From Gluconobacter sp. Gdi (lineage in GTDB: Bacteria; Pseudomonadota; Alphaproteobacteria; Acetobacterales; Acetobacteraceae), in contig NZ_BLJQ01000001.1 in NCBI RefSeq assembly GCF_014132155.1, positions 620,001 through 684,000 of the forward strand: 64,000 bases of DNA, read 5' to 3'. The position numbers and the translations under genes were made by a program. Shown here in pieces: positions 63,602 through 64,000 of the stretch (position 1 is its first letter; every line of letters starts with the position of its first letter). The notes beneath the pieces were generated by a model that had not been told where the DNA came from, did not search any database, and saw only the letters and a program-made list of their open reading frames with translations.

Positions 63602-64000
63602 ACGAATGACCTCTGAGAATCTGCCCGTAGTTGTTATTGCCGGGCGCCCGAATGTCGGGAAATCCACTCTTTTCAACCGGCTTGTCGGGCGTCGTCAGGC
63701 GCTCGTCTCCGATCAGCCCGGTGTGACGCGTGACCGTAAGGAGGGCGAAGCCCACATGCGTGGTCGCCGCATCCGTGTGATTGATACGGCGGGCCTCGAA
63801 GAAGCTGCGCCGGACACGCTGTTCGGTCGTATGCGTGCATCATCCGAATCTGCCGTCTCCATGGCAGATCTGGTGCTGTTCTGCATCGACGCACGCGCCG
63901 GTATCACGCCAACTGACGCTCATTTTGCCAACTGGCTGCGTCGTCAGAACCGTCCGGTTCTGCTGATTGCCAATAAGGCAGAAGGGCAGGCTGGGACCAA
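63594..64000 (+). CDS. der: Ribosome-assembly GTPase Der (EngA), N-terminal part
   Basis: The frame runs off the window end with about 135 residues visible of the usual ~450-490. G1 [10 protein letters not shown]2/G3 region VTRDRKEGE and IDTAGLEE, G4 NKAEG are in place for the first of two GTPase domains. Der matures the 50S subunit. ATG 63594 overlaps bamB by 8 nt; ATG 63606 is an alternative. Confidence 0.95.
   Translation, partial: MAERMTSENLPVVVIAGRPNVGKSTLFNRLVGRRQALVSDQPGVTRDRKEGEAHMRGRRIRVIDTAGLEEAAPDTLFGRMRASSESAVSMADLVLFCIDARAGITPTDAHFANWLRRQNRPVLLIANKAEGQAGT

Noticed and set aside
62204-63676. 490-codon open frame opposite bamB
   Set aside because: The bamB protein has clear propeller repeats; the antisense product is Arg/His-rich with no motif.

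Overview
The window looks like about 64 kb of chromosome from an acetic acid bacterium (Alphaproteobacteria, Acetobacteraceae), most likely Gluconobacter or a close relative. This is inferred from gene content: a cyoABCD bo3-type ubiquinol oxidase, a class I (archaeal-type) lysyl-tRNA synthetase, the alphaproteobacterial sets SUV3-type helicase / S4 protein / fdxA and purMN / hdaA / ppk / ppx, and lysA next to a DUF4175 (TIGR02302) protein. No 16S sequence or search was available, so the genus is not proven. Coding density is high and ATGA or TAATG overlaps between neighbours are common. I see no insertion sequence, prophage, integrase, CRISPR array or rRNA. The only tRNAs recognised are two identical tRNA-Arg(ACG) genes.

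Layout. 1-5.5 kb: the 3' end of lysK, an MprF-like membrane protein whose lysyltransferase domain is cut short, MarC, a uracil-DNA glycosylase relative, ThpR and a BI-1 family protein. 5.5-10.7 kb: a long structured leader with a possible 26-codon upstream ORF, cyoABCD, fdxA and an S4 protein. 10.7-15.4 kb: a SUV3-like helicase, a leucyl aminopeptidase and a MarR regulator with a hairpin-rich leader. 15.4-20 kb: sugar genes (a WecA-like transferase, a PglF-like dehydratase, a PglE-like aminotransferase and an unknown membrane-anchored protein). 20-24.7 kb: a MerR/TipAS regulator whose ribosome binding site lies in a long hairpin, an AI-2E family transporter, an ABC-F protein and ndk. 24.7-27.7 kb: two convergent DUF2142 membrane proteins.

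27.8-37 kb: purMN, hdaA, ppk1, ppx, a CDP-diacylglycerol pyrophosphatase with a Met/His tail, an MFS exporter and a HAD phosphatase. 37-49.1 kb: DUF4175 protein and lysA, cdd, a trypsin-like protease, a receiver protein, two tRNA-Arg genes, a small lipoprotein, guaA, an M81 peptidase, a CHRD protein, an HNH protein and gluQRS. 49.1-60.6 kb: argH with a tiny overlapping lipoprotein gene (lptM-like), then a forward run of three Tat-exported TlpA-like proteins, an N-formylglutamate amidohydrolase, aroE, coaE, dnaQ, two glycosyltransferases, asnB and pyrC. 60.6-64 kb: two small unknown exported proteins, a YfgM-like protein, a BamB-like protein and the 5' part of der, a common conserved order.

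Most of the window is housekeeping sequence. The points most worth a second look are the half-size lysyltransferase domain in the MprF homologue beside lysK, the sequestered SD of the MerR gene, the cyo leader and its upstream ORF, the ThpR homologue lacking its second catalytic histidine, the tandem TlpA triplet, and the small lptM-like gene.
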